A stretch of DNA of 18,737 bases from positions 1-18,737 of the forward strand of contig JAJFVE010000094.1 of NCBI GenBank assembly GCA_021371965.1, read 5' to 3'. Numbering within the stretch: the first letter of the stretch is position 1; each line of letters opens with the position of its first letter. The notes under the pieces are model-generated. The model was given only the letters and a program-made list of their open reading frames with translations, was not told the DNA's origin and searched no databases. This document shows, piece by piece, positions 1 to 6,654 of the stretch. The DNA is from Planctomycetaceae bacterium (GTDB taxonomy: Bacteria > Planctomycetota > Phycisphaerae > SM23-33). The translations under genes and the position numbers were made by a program.

Positions 1-10
1 TTTTCAGCCT

Positions 11-36
11 GTGCCGCACAGCCTGGAAAGGCTGTG
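11..36. repeat. Hairpin downstream of merR-type gene
   Basis: CACAGCCT at 17-24 and AGGCTGTG at 29-36 form a perfect 8-bp stem around a GGAA loop. A second, mutually exclusive pairing, TGTGC at 11-15 region with GCACA just after, overlaps its left side. It lies 3' of the minus-strand merR-type gene, 15 nt beyond the stop. On that strand no U-run follows the stem, so it is not a standard intrinsic terminator. It could act as a transcript-end hairpin or be a dispersed intergenic palindrome cut by the window edge. Confidence 0.55.
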
Positions 37-51
37 TCACCTATGTTCTTT

Positions 52-402
52 TCAGCGCGGCTGGGTGGCTGCCACCTCCGAGAGCCGCTGGCGAATCTGC
101 CCGAGCTTCATGCCCTGGGCCTTCAACGCATCTATCGAATCCAGGCGCTCAAACGCCGTCTCGTCGTAGAGGCGGTGCCCGCCGCGGGTCCAGCCGCACT
201 CCTGCAGCAGACCCATGGCCGTGTAGTTGTGGATCGTCTGGCGGCTGGCGCCGAGATAGTCGGCCAGTTCGCTGATGCGATAGACCTTAGGCGGCCGTCG
301 CCGACCGCCGCGACTCGCCGCAGGCGTTATGCCGCCACCAGACCCCACGCCGTCCGAGGAGCTGCCGGCAGGTGTCTGCGGATTTGTGTCTATCGCATCC
401 AT
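52..402 (-). CDS. MerR-family DNA-binding regulator, short form
   Basis: This encodes a 116-residue transcription regulator with a MerR-type winged helix. After a Gly/Ser/Arg-rich N-terminal segment of about 35 residues comes the HTH (VYRISELADYLGASRQTI), then the MerR wing (GGHRLYDE) and the start of the dimerisation helix (LKAQGMKLGQIRQRLSE). The protein stops there, so it has no C-terminal effector domain and no metal-binding cysteines; a ligand cannot be guessed. ATG 402 was chosen because the HTH needs nothing upstream. The frame stays open to a GTG at 528, which would add 42 residues with no recognisable domain and would cover the candidate promoter. The gene is divergent from the TPR lipoprotein gene. 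The family normally binds the spacer of its target promoters as a dimer. The family call is firm; the start is less so. Confidence 0.85.
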   Translation of the reverse strand: MDAIDTNPQTPAGSSSDGVGSGGGITPAASRGGRRRPPKVYRISELADYLGASRQTIHNYTAMGLLQECGWTRGGHRLYDETAFERLDSIDALKAQGMKLGQIRQRLSEVAATQPR

Positions 403-461
403 AAAGGTCTCAAGTGCTGCGCTCACGGTCGACCGGCTACTACTCTTTACGCTTTGCAAAA

Positions 462-488
462 TGTATAGCACCTGCGGCAAAGCAGCAA
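462..488 (-). promoter_or_regulatory. Candidate promoter of the MerR-type gene
   Basis: On the minus strand TTGCTG (483-488) and TATACA (462-467) are separated by 15 nt, in an AT-rich block (about 435-535) that contrasts with the GC-rich surroundings. The spacer holds the 11-mer TGCCGCAGGTG (469-479), which recurs in the spacer of the MlrC-gene promoter. The short spacer makes the -35 uncertain. Confidence 0.35.
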
Positions 489-538
489 CGGAAAAATCTT
501 TAGAAAATCTGAAAAAAGTTACCGCCACGACGATATGG

Positions 539-574
539 GCGTCCTCAGCGACCTCAGCGGCTAACTAATCCCCC
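539..574. repeat. 9-nt-period repeat, GCTGAGGNC family (single arm)
   Basis: This stretch reads (on the reverse strand) as tandem copies of GCTGAGGNC. It matches 8420-8455 closely, including the flank CGGCTAA, a C-run and GGAAA/AGAAA, so the similarity extends beyond the nonamers. Here only one arm is present, whereas at 8296-8445 the same sequence occurs as an inverted pair. It sits between the merR-type gene and the TPR lipoprotein gene. Confidence 0.75.
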
Positions 575-615
575 GGAAACAAAAACGTGTATCGCCATCC
601 CGGCCGGTTCGCCGG

Positions 616-621
616 TACAAT
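616..621 (+). promoter_or_regulatory. Candidate -10 box giving a leaderless TPR transcript
   Basis: TACAAT at 616-621 is a good -10 hexamer. Transcription from it would start near 628-629, which coincides with the ATG at 629. No Shine-Dalgarno sequence precedes any of the candidate starts. No convincing -35 was found, so this is a weak promoter call. Confidence 0.3.
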
Positions 622-628
622 GTGGGCC

Positions 629-1747
629 ATGCGATTTATGGATTTGACCATCCTGGTTGCCATCGGCGTGGCCGCGATTCTTGGCGGGTGCAGGAAGGGG
701 ACATCCCCCACTTCGGCACCTGCCTCTGCGCCACTGCCGGCCAAGGCCGCTCAAGCCGGGCGGGAACAGAAAGACGGGCGAAAATCACCGGTGGCCGGAT
801 TGCAGCCCGGGGATCGGATCGTTTCGATCGGAAGCCGAAGGGTCTCGGCCACTCGGCCGTCGCAGACTATGCAGGCCGTCGAGGCGGCGCGGGTTTCGGT
901 AGCCGCGCAGGAATTTCTGCCGCCGCAACGGCTGGCGGCATCGCGATCCGCGTCCGGTCCGCTGGACGCCGACCTTGTCGAGGGCGACGCCGCCTTGGCG
1001 GCAGGCAATCTGAGTGGGGCCGAGGCAGCGTTCCGGCGGCTGCTCGAACGCCGCCCCAAAGACTACGATGCCTTGTGCGGGCTGGCCACCACGCTGACGG
1101 CCGGCGGGCACAATCTGCCGGCCATGCTGGCCTATCAGCGCATCCTGGCGCTGCGGAAAGACGACCACACCGCGCGGTTCAACCTGGCGGTGGCGATGTC
1201 GCGGCTGGGGCGGTTCGACGAGGCCGAGCAGGAGTTCATCACCCTGCTCAAGCAGAACGCCGATGACGTGCGGGCCCGCTACAATCTGGCGATGGTGCTG
1301 GCCGCACATGGCAAGCTCGACGACGCCCGCTATCATCTTAAAGGCGTCGTGAGCCGCACCGACTCGCTGCCCTCAGCCTACGCCATTCTCGGCCAGGTGC
1401 TCATCGATCTGGGCGACGACGAAGGCGCGATGGAAGCCTACGGCAAGGCCGCCGCGCTCCAGGGCGACAACGTCGACAACTGGAAGAACTATGCCGCCGC
1501 CGCGCAGGCTGCCGGCAGCTACGGCCGGGCGATCTTGGCCGCGACGCGCGTGACGAAGCTCAACTCCTCCGACCCCGCCGCGTGGGCCTATCTGGGCGAC
1601 TTGCACATGGCCGTGTACGAATCGACGCAGAAGGAGCACTTCCTGCGTCAGGCCCGCGAGGCCTGGATGCGGTCGCTGTCGCTTAATCCCGAACAGGAAC
1701 CTCTTCGCGCCAAGCTGCGGGCCGCTCCGCGCCCGAAGGAGCCGTGA
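629..1747 (+). CDS. TPR-repeat lipoprotein
   Basis: The product is a 372-residue exported lipoprotein built of tetratricopeptide repeats, a scaffold for protein-protein contacts. From ATG 629 the signal peptide is MRFMDLTILVAIGVAAILGG followed by Cys21 (lipobox LGGC). A Pro/Ala/Ser-rich linker follows. A short stretch around residues 55-80 (GLQPGDRIVSIGSRRV) looks like the carboxylate-loop half of a PDZ domain, but is too short for a whole one. About six or seven TPR units fill residues ~110-365 (e.g. LVEGDAALAAGNLSGAEAAF, ARFNLAVAMSRLGRFDEAEQ). In-frame starts also exist at GTG 587, ATG 620 and ATG 638; 629 best fits the lipoprotein n-region. Its stop lies 4 nt before the next gene, so the two are very likely co-transcribed. 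The partner is unknown. Confidence 0.88.
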   Translation: MRFMDLTILVAIGVAAILGGCRKGTSPTSAPASAPLPAKAAQAGREQKDGRKSPVAGLQPGDRIVSIGSRRVSATRPSQTMQAVEAARVSVAAQEFLPPQRLAASRSASGPLDADLVEGDAALAAGNLSGAEAAFRRLLERRPKDYDALCGLATTLTAGGHNLPAMLAYQRILALRKDDHTARFNLAVAMSRLGRFDEAEQEFITLLKQNADDVRARYNLAMVLAAHGKLDDARYHLKGVVSRTDSLPSAYAILGQVLIDLGDDEGAMEAYGKAAALQGDNVDNWKNYAAAAQAAGSYGRAILAATRVTKLNSSDPAAWAYLGDLHMAVYESTQKEHFLRQAREAWMRSLSLNPEQEPLRAKLRAAPRPKEP

Positions 1748-1751
1748 GATC

Positions 1752-2621
1752 ATGCTCGACCTGAAGACCTTCGCCAAAACCATCCGCGTCAGCGACGGCG
1801 CCTGGGGCACTGAACTGCAAACCGCCGGCCTTGTCGCCGGGGCTTCGCCGGAACTGCTCAACGTGGAGAATCCCGCCGCCGTGGCGGCCGTCGCCCGTTC
1901 CTACGTGCAGGCCGGCTCCGACGTCATCCTCACCAACACCTTCGGCGCCAACCGCTTCATCCTGGGCTCGCACCACCTTGCCGACCGCACGGCCGAACTC
2001 GCCCGCGCCGGGGCGGCCATCAGCCGCCGCGAGGCCGGCGACGCCGTCAAGGTCTTCGGCTCGATGGGACCCACCGGCAAGATCATGATGATGCAGGAGG
2101 CGCCCGAGGCCGAGATCGCAGCGGCTTTCGCGGAAGCGGCCGTCGCCCTGGCTGAAGGCGGCGTCGACGCGATCCTGCTGGAAAGCTTCGCGCAGCTCGA
2201 CGAGATCTCGCTGGCACTTCGCGCGGTGCGTGAAGCAGTGGACCTGCCGGTAGTGGTCTCGATGACTTTCGCATCGGGTCCCGACGGCACGGCTACCATG
2301 ATGGGCAACACCCCGGGCGACATGGCTGCCGTGGCGAAAGAGCACGGCGCCGCGGCTATCGGCGCCAACTGTGGCGCAGGCCCGGCGGGGTTCGTGAAAG
2401 TCGCCCGGCTCTTCCGAGCGGCCAGCGCCCTGCCGATCTGGATCAAGCCCAATGCCGGACTGCCCCAGCGCGGACCCGACGGCAAGACCTTCTTCCCCAT
2501 GAGCCCCCAGGACTTCGCCGCCGCCGGCAAGTCGCTGATCGAAGCCGGCGCCAATTTCCTGGGCGGCTGCTGCGGCACCACGCCCAAACACATCGCCGCC
2601 GTGCGGCGAGTTGTGAGTTAG
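1752..2621 (+). CDS. Homocysteine S-methyltransferase-family protein
   Basis: This is a 289-residue cytosolic (beta/alpha)8 methyltransferase of the homocysteine-binding family, the fold of betaine-homocysteine methyltransferase and of the first module of MetH. Visible hallmarks are SDGAWGTEL at the N-terminus, DVILTNTFGANR, and the zinc ligands Cys207 (GANCG) and Cys273-Cys274 (GGCCGTTP). These bind the Zn that activates homocysteine thiolate. The length fits a stand-alone domain: the folate-, cobalamin- and AdoMet-binding modules of MetH are absent and do not follow in the window. The methyl donor therefore cannot be read (betaine, S-methylmethionine or a methyl-corrinoid partner elsewhere are options). 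The gene follows the TPR lipoprotein gene by 4 nt; the functional reason for that pairing is not evident. ATG 1752 is the natural start. Confidence 0.92.
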   Translation: MLDLKTFAKTIRVSDGAWGTELQTAGLVAGASPELLNVENPAAVAAVARSYVQAGSDVILTNTFGANRFILGSHHLADRTAELARAGAAISRREAGDAVKVFGSMGPTGKIMMMQEAPEAEIAAAFAEAAVALAEGGVDAILLESFAQLDEISLALRAVREAVDLPVVVSMTFASGPDGTATMMGNTPGDMAAVAKEHGAAAIGANCGAGPAGFVKVARLFRAASALPIWIKPNAGLPQRGPDGKTFFPMSPQDFAAAGKSLIEAGANFLGGCCGTTPKHIAAVRRVVS

Positions 2622-2645
2622 CACTGCCTGCTAAAGGGGCTTCAC

Positions 2646-3080
2646 ATGATGGAAATGAGCATCACAGAACGGAAAGCACTTGAACGAATTGAAAAGGGTA
2701 GCAGGCGAACTGTGTTTTACTGGGCCATTGATGGCTTTATCCTTTTTGTTCTGCTTTCAGTGTGCGTAGGGGCCTGCGGGCTCATGCTGGCAGCGATCGA
2801 GACCTATCATTTCTCCTCGTGGAAGGAGTTGGTGACACTGAGTATGCCAACACAATTGCAGCAGTCGGAAAGTCTCAGTGCATCAACCCGCCATATTGGG
2901 GCGATGTTTGTCTTGTTCCACGGCTGCGTGGCGTTCTTTTCTCTGCTGTTGTCGCTTCAACAACTCAATAACATCCTCATCTTGATACGTCAGGTAAGTG
3001 CTCACAAGGTAGCCGCACGACTCATCGCCCATCTCAAGGAACTGGGCGAGATTCCGTCGGGTCTGCCCAAGACTCGATAG
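2646..3080 (+). CDS. Small two-helix membrane protein, unknown function
   Basis: I do not recognise this 144-residue protein. It has a charged N-terminus, a hydrophobic segment at about residues 24-50 (AIDGFILFVLLSVCVGACGL), a roughly 35-residue Ser/Gln-containing loop, a second hydrophobic segment at about 85-110 (MFVLFHGCVAFFSLLLSL), and a basic soluble tail. Both ends are probably on the same side of the inner membrane. AAAGGGG at 2632-2638 is a good ribosome binding site for ATG 2646 (or the adjacent ATG 2649). Codon use is clearly more AT-rich than in the flanking genes, which suggests separate origin or weak selection. It converges on the next gene with only 5 nt between the stops, leaving no room for a terminator. 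Confidence 0.8.
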   Translation: MMEMSITERKALERIEKGSRRTVFYWAIDGFILFVLLSVCVGACGLMLAAIETYHFSSWKELVTLSMPTQLQQSESLSASTRHIGAMFVLFHGCVAFFSLLLSLQQLNNILILIRQVSAHKVAARLIAHLKELGEIPSGLPKTR

Positions 3081-3085
3081 CAAAC

Positions 3086-3622
3086 TCACTGCGCCGGTGC
3101 GTTCTTCTGCTTTGCCAGGCGGGTGTCGAGATCCTGACGCGAGGGCAGCACGATCAAGTCGCCGCCGACAGTCAGGGCCACGTATCGGCTGCTGATGGAC
3201 ACCGGGTCGTAAACCAGGATGTTGTCGTGCCGGGAGTCTGTCTGCTGCCCGGGAAGATATACCAGGGCGACTTCTCGATCGCTGACGCTGACGAGAATGT
3301 TCGCCGGCAGGTCGCGCAAGTCGGCGAGTTTGGGCGGAAAGAGGCCTCGGTGGTCGTGGGCGTAGCTGAGCATCTGTCCGTAGATGTTGCGCAGGTTCGT
3401 CTGGGCGGCCACCATCGGCAGGTCGGGGCCGACGATGTTGATCGGCAGACCGCCCGCACCCGATCGCGGGCGCGCCTCGACGGCGCTGTCGGGCCCGGCG
3501 GGCGTCGAATCCATGCGCCGCACGACCAGCCATATCGTCGCGCCCAAGGCGGCAAATATCGCGATGATCCCCACGATCTGAATCTTCTTGCCGCCGCCGG
3601 ATGGAGTTGGTGTTGGAGCCAT
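3086..3622 (-). CDS. Membrane-anchored protein with pseudopilin-like domain
   Basis: This encodes 178 residues: a short Pro/Thr/Gly N-terminus with KK, one transmembrane helix at about residues 14-34 (IQIVGIIAIFAALGATIWLV), a basic stop (VRRM), a Pro/Gly/Ala-rich linker, then an extracytoplasmic domain. That domain contains TNLRNIYGQMLSYAHDHRG and FPPKLADL, the pattern seen in the globular part of many planctomycete pseudopilin-like proteins (helix, then 'FPP.L..L' and a beta region). The type III prepilin cleavage site (G followed by F-T-L-x-E) is absent, so it is probably a simple anchored protein rather than a processed pilin. The frame is open upstream to 3916, but that part overlaps the phosphatase gene out of frame; ATG 3622, 34 nt after that gene, is the sensible start. 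Function unknown. Confidence 0.75.
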   Translation of the reverse strand: MAPTPTPSGGGKKIQIVGIIAIFAALGATIWLVVRRMDSTPAGPDSAVEARPRSGAGGLPINIVGPDLPMVAAQTNLRNIYGQMLSYAHDHRGLFPPKLADLRDLPANILVSVSDREVALVYLPGQQTDSRHDNILVYDPVSISSRYVALTVGGDLIVLPSRQDLDTRLAKQKNAPAQ

Positions 3623-3656
3623 TGAACTAATGATACTCCAGGAGTTCAAAGGATCA

Positions 3657-4307
3657 TCACAGCAGCTTGAGCAGATCCATCGGGTGGGCGAGCAGCGTTT
3701 GTGCGCCGGCGGCGGTGAGCTCCGCCCCCTGGCGGAAACCCCACAGCACGCCCACCGCGTACATGCCCGCAGCCACGGCCGTCTGCATGTCGGTGTTGGT
3801 GTCGCCGAGGTAGAGGATGCGATCGCACGGCACATTGAGCCGCGCCGCGATGGCCACCGCCGCGGCCGGGTCGGGCTTGCGAGGCACGCCGTCCTGGGCG
3901 CCCTCGACCGCCGCAAAACGCCACGCCTTCAGCAGTTTGTGCACGCACTTGAGCGTGAAAGGGTGGGGCTTGTTGCTCAGGACCGACATTGGCAGCGCCC
4001 TGGCGGTCAACGCATCGAGCAGGTCGGCGATGCCCGGATACGGCCGCGTCCGATCGGCCCAGCACCGGGCGTAACGGTCGCGCTGCAGTTCGATGGTTCG
4101 TCGCACGAGTTCGTCGTCAGTGCCGCGCTGGCCCAGCGAACGGCGGGTGAACATCTCCAGCCCGTCGCCGACAAAGACCTTGTACGACTCCAGCGGATGC
4201 GTGGGCAGGGCCTGCGCCGCCAGGGCCGTGTTCATCGAATCGGCCAGGTCTTCCAGCGTATCCAGCAGCGTCCCATCGAGGTCGAAAATTACCGCGGAAT
4301 ATTCCAT
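3657..4307 (-). CDS. HAD-family phosphatase (phosphoglycolate phosphatase-like)
   Basis: This is a 216-residue cytosolic HAD hydrolase of subfamily I with an alpha-helical cap. Motif I is FDLDGTLLDT, with nucleophile Asp9 and general acid Asp11; motif II is the Ser of VLSNKPH; motif III is the Lys of RKPDP; motif IV is YLGDTNTDMQTA. The layout and length fit Gph-type phosphoglycolate phosphatases (removal of phosphate from 2-phosphoglycolate), although related enzymes with other small sugar-phosphate substrates cannot be separated by sequence reading alone. ATG 4307 immediately precedes the first beta strand; the frame is open far upstream (to 6230) only because it runs opposite the next gene. 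The pseudopilin-like gene follows 34 nt downstream on the same strand. It is divergent from the glycyl radical enzyme gene. Confidence 0.9.
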   Translation of the reverse strand: MEYSAVIFDLDGTLLDTLEDLADSMNTALAAQALPTHPLESYKVFVGDGLEMFTRRSLGQRGTDDELVRRTIELQRDRYARCWADRTRPYPGIADLLDALTARALPMSVLSNKPHPFTLKCVHKLLKAWRFAAVEGAQDGVPRKPDPAAAVAIAARLNVPCDRILYLGDTNTDMQTAVAAGMYAVGVLWGFRQGAELTAAGAQTLLAHPMDLLKLL

Positions 4308-4353
4308 ACGGGCACATGATAGCGGAACCACCGCAAGGATGAAGCCATTTTCC

Positions 4354-4384
4354 TTGACCGCAAGATGAAAACCCCCGATAGAAT
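4354..4384 (+). promoter_or_regulatory. Promoter of the glycyl radical enzyme gene
   Basis: TTGACC (4354-4359) is followed by GATAGA (4377-4382, 17-nt spacer) or TAGAAT (4379-4384, 19-nt spacer). Transcription would begin near 4391, leaving a leader of about 19 nt with a ribosome binding site. The 12-mer TAGAATGCTCTT (4379-4390) recurs exactly at the -10 region of the MlrC-gene promoter. Confidence 0.6.
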
Positions 4385-4396
4385 GCTCTTTTGCCC

Positions 4397-4412
4397 AAAG
4401 GAGAGGACGTTG
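4397..4412 (+). promoter_or_regulatory. Ribosome binding site that fixes a TTG start
   Basis: AAAGGAGAGG at 4397-4406 lies 3 nt before the TTG at 4410-4412; the GGAG core is about 7 nt away. It is one of the strongest Shine-Dalgarno sequences in the window. It supports TTG 4410 over the in-frame ATG 4365, which lies between the -35 and -10 boxes and would not be transcribed from this promoter. Confidence 0.75.
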
Positions 4413-6494
4413 ACCGCCACACAGACCACACCGCAGACGCAGGACCCAGCGGAGAAACGCATCGAGGACGCCCGAACCATCGCCGACCATTTCGAGCAGT
4501 CCATCGCCATCACACCGCCGGAGATTCGCCCCGTCGGCGTCATTGCCGGCCCTCTGCACCGCAATACCGTGCCCAAAACCAACTGGGGCGGCGATAATCT
4601 GCACTACCCGATGGACGTCCGCACACTGATGCGGTTGGGCGCGCCCGGCATCGCCGCTACCGCACGCACCAACGCCGCACGCCTCGCGCACGAGCAGGCC
4701 GACTACCTGCGCAACATCGCCCGCGCGTTCGACGCCGTCACGGCGTTCATCGCCGCGCACGCCAAGGCCGCCCAGGATCAAATGCCCGGCGCGACCACGG
4801 CCGAGCGCCGTCGCCTCAAGACCATCGCCGATAACTGCACCGCCCTGGCCGCCGGGCCGCCGCAGACCTTCGCCCAGGCCGTGCAGCTCTTCTGGTTCGT
4901 GCATTCGCTGCGCGGAATGGCCGACGTCTCCAGCACCATCGGCCGACTCGACCAGCACCTCGATCCGTTCTACAAAGCCGACATCGCCGCCGGCCGAATC
5001 ACGCGCGACGAGGCCCTTGAGCTGACGTGCGAGTTGTGGCGGCTGCTGAACGTCGTGGTCTCGCACCCGGCGCAGGGGCTGATGAACCTGATGGTCGGCG
5101 GGCAGGACGCCGCCGGCAACGACGCCACCAACGACATGTCGTACCTGCTGATCGACACGGCCATCGCCGTCAACGACACCAACCCGTTCCTCAGCGCCCG
5201 TATCCACGCCGGCAGCCCGGCAGCGTTTGTAGACAAAGTCGTCGAGCTGCAACTCGTCGGCCACGGGCAGGGCACGATATATAATGATGAGCTGATCATC
5301 CCCTCGCTGGTGCGTTACGGGGTGCCGATCGAGTTGGCCCGCAACTACGCCAACGACGGCTGCAACGAGGTCACCATCGACGGGCAGTCGACCATCGACC
5401 TCAACCTCGTCGATTCGCTCAAGGCACTGGAGTACGTGATCTTCGACGGGGCCGACAACCCCTCCTGCCGCCAGCAGCCCAAGGCCACCTGCCGCAACTA
5501 CGATACGCCCGGCCACCACACGGGCATGGCCGAGCCGGGCATCAAGACCGGCGACTTCGCCGCGATGACCAGCTTCGACCAGGTCTTCCAGGCCTTCTGC
5601 AAGCAGTTCTATCACCAGATCGACACGCGCCTGGAGCACTCCCGCCAGGGACGCATCTGGGCGGGCGACCACGCCGTCAGCGCCCCGGTGATGGCCGGGA
5701 CGTTCGCCTCGGTGCTCGATAGCGGCCGGGACCCCTACCGCGGCGGCGTCGAGGTGCCGATCCTGTGCATGTTCCTGGGCTCGATGGGCACCGCCGGCGA
5801 CGCCCTGGCGGCGATCAAGAAAGTCATCTTCGACGACAAGGCCGCCACGCCCGCCCAGCTTCGCGACGCCCTGGCCTCCGACTGGAAAGGCTTCGACGCG
5901 CTGCGCCGCCAGTGCCTCTCTGCACCCAAGTACGGCAACGATGACGACTACGTCGACAGCATTCTCGCAGCGGCCGTGCGCGGCGCCGTCGACCGCGTCA
6001 AAGCCGCCCCCGCAGCCCCTGGGCAGACCGTTCTGCCGGCGCTGTTCAACCATGTGTTCCTCGCCACCGCCCAGAACTGCGGCGCCACGCCCGACGGGCG
6101 AAAGTGGATGGAACCGGTGGGCGAGCATTTCTCGCCAGTCCCCGGCCGCGCCGTCAGCGGCCCCACCGCCGTCATCCGTTCGGCCACCAAGAGCCCGCTG
6201 GCCGACGCCGCCGGCGTGGCGATCTTCCACGTGGGCCTCTCACGCGACATGGCCCCCAACAATGCCAGCGGCGCTGCCCTGGTTAAGAGCCTGCTCAAAG
6301 CCAGCCTCAAGATGGGCGCCACCGTGATGAACACGGCGATCTACGACATCGAAACCCTCAAGGCCGCCAAGGCCCACCCCGAAAACTACGCCGACCTGAT
6401 CGTGCGAGTGTGGGGCTACTCCGCAAGATTCGTGGGCCTGTCCGCAGAAATGCAGGACCATATCATCGCCCGCGCGGTCAGGGACAAAAACTGA
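4410..6494 (+). CDS. Glycyl radical enzyme, PFL-like dehydratase/lyase type
   Basis: A 694-residue cytosolic, oxygen-sensitive enzyme of the pyruvate formate-lyase superfamily. The C-terminal glycyl radical loop reads RVWGYSARF, with radical Gly669 about 25 residues from the end, followed by LSAEMQDHIIAR. The catalytic cysteine loop is NDGCNEV (Cys318), with the Cys-x-Glu of the eliminase branch rather than the Cys-Cys of PFL. ATPDGRK and SGPTAVIRS are further family segments. The length is near the low end of the family (about 690-850). The substrate cannot be assigned: GCNEV differs from the GCVEP-type loop of glycerol, choline and related lyases. A radical-SAM activase is required to form the glycyl radical, yet none is in the window. 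TTG start by promoter and ribosome binding site; the ATG at 4365 would add 15 residues. Divergent from the HAD phosphatase. Confidence 0.93.
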   Translation: MTATQTTPQTQDPAEKRIEDARTIADHFEQSIAITPPEIRPVGVIAGPLHRNTVPKTNWGGDNLHYPMDVRTLMRLGAPGIAATARTNAARLAHEQADYLRNIARAFDAVTAFIAAHAKAAQDQMPGATTAERRRLKTIADNCTALAAGPPQTFAQAVQLFWFVHSLRGMADVSSTIGRLDQHLDPFYKADIAAGRITRDEALELTCELWRLLNVVVSHPAQGLMNLMVGGQDAAGNDATNDMSYLLIDTAIAVNDTNPFLSARIHAGSPAAFVDKVVELQLVGHGQGTIYNDELIIPSLVRYGVPIELARNYANDGCNEVTIDGQSTIDLNLVDSLKALEYVIFDGADNPSCRQQPKATCRNYDTPGHHTGMAEPGIKTGDFAAMTSFDQVFQAFCKQFYHQIDTRLEHSRQGRIWAGDHAVSAPVMAGTFASVLDSGRDPYRGGVEVPILCMFLGSMGTAGDALAAIKKVIFDDKAATPAQLRDALASDWKGFDALRRQCLSAPKYGNDDDYVDSILAAAVRGAVDRVKAAPAAPGQTVLPALFNHVFLATAQNCGATPDGRKWMEPVGEHFSPVPGRAVSGPTAVIRSATKSPLADAAGVAIFHVGLSRDMAPNNASGAALVKSLLKASLKMGATVMNTAIYDIETLKAAKAHPENYADLIVRVWGYSARFVGLSAEMQDHIIARAVRDKN

Positions 6495-6495
6495 C

Positions 6496-6624
6496 CACAG
6501 AGACACGGAGGGGGATGAGGTAAAAACAGAGACTTTGCCACAAAGAGCACAAAGACCACGAAGAAGAAGACGAAGAGATTTGGTCCCCGTCACTCTCTGT
6601 GTTCTTTGTGACCTTTGTGGCAAA
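6496..6624. repeat. 9-nt-period CACAAAGAN repeats as inverted pair
   Basis: This region fills most of the space between the glycyl radical enzyme and the next gene. CACAGAGA/CACGGAGG copies begin at about 6496. A left arm at 6534-6565 (TTTGCCACAAAG, then CACAAAGAC, CACGAAGAA) pairs with a right arm at 6593-6624 that ends CTTTGTGGCAAA. About 26 of 32 positions pair and the outer 12 bp are perfect. The loop is about 27 nt. A transcript would form a long hairpin that could end or stabilise the upstream mRNA; no U-run follows. Confidence 0.8.
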
Positions 6625-6654
6625 GCTTCTTCTTTCTTTTTGCGAGAGCAAACG

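Noticed and set aside
1752..2621. Full methionine synthase MetH
   Set aside because: Only the homocysteine-binding module is present and the next gene is a membrane protein, so no cobalamin or activation domain follows.
3086..3622. True type IV/II pseudopilin
   Set aside because: No prepilin peptidase site precedes the hydrophobic helix; only the distal domain resembles pseudopilins.
3657..6230. An 857-residue minus-strand open frame that includes the HAD phosphatase at its end
   Set aside because: Only the last 216 residues form a protein with motifs; the rest is the low-complexity reverse complement of the glycyl radical enzyme gene.
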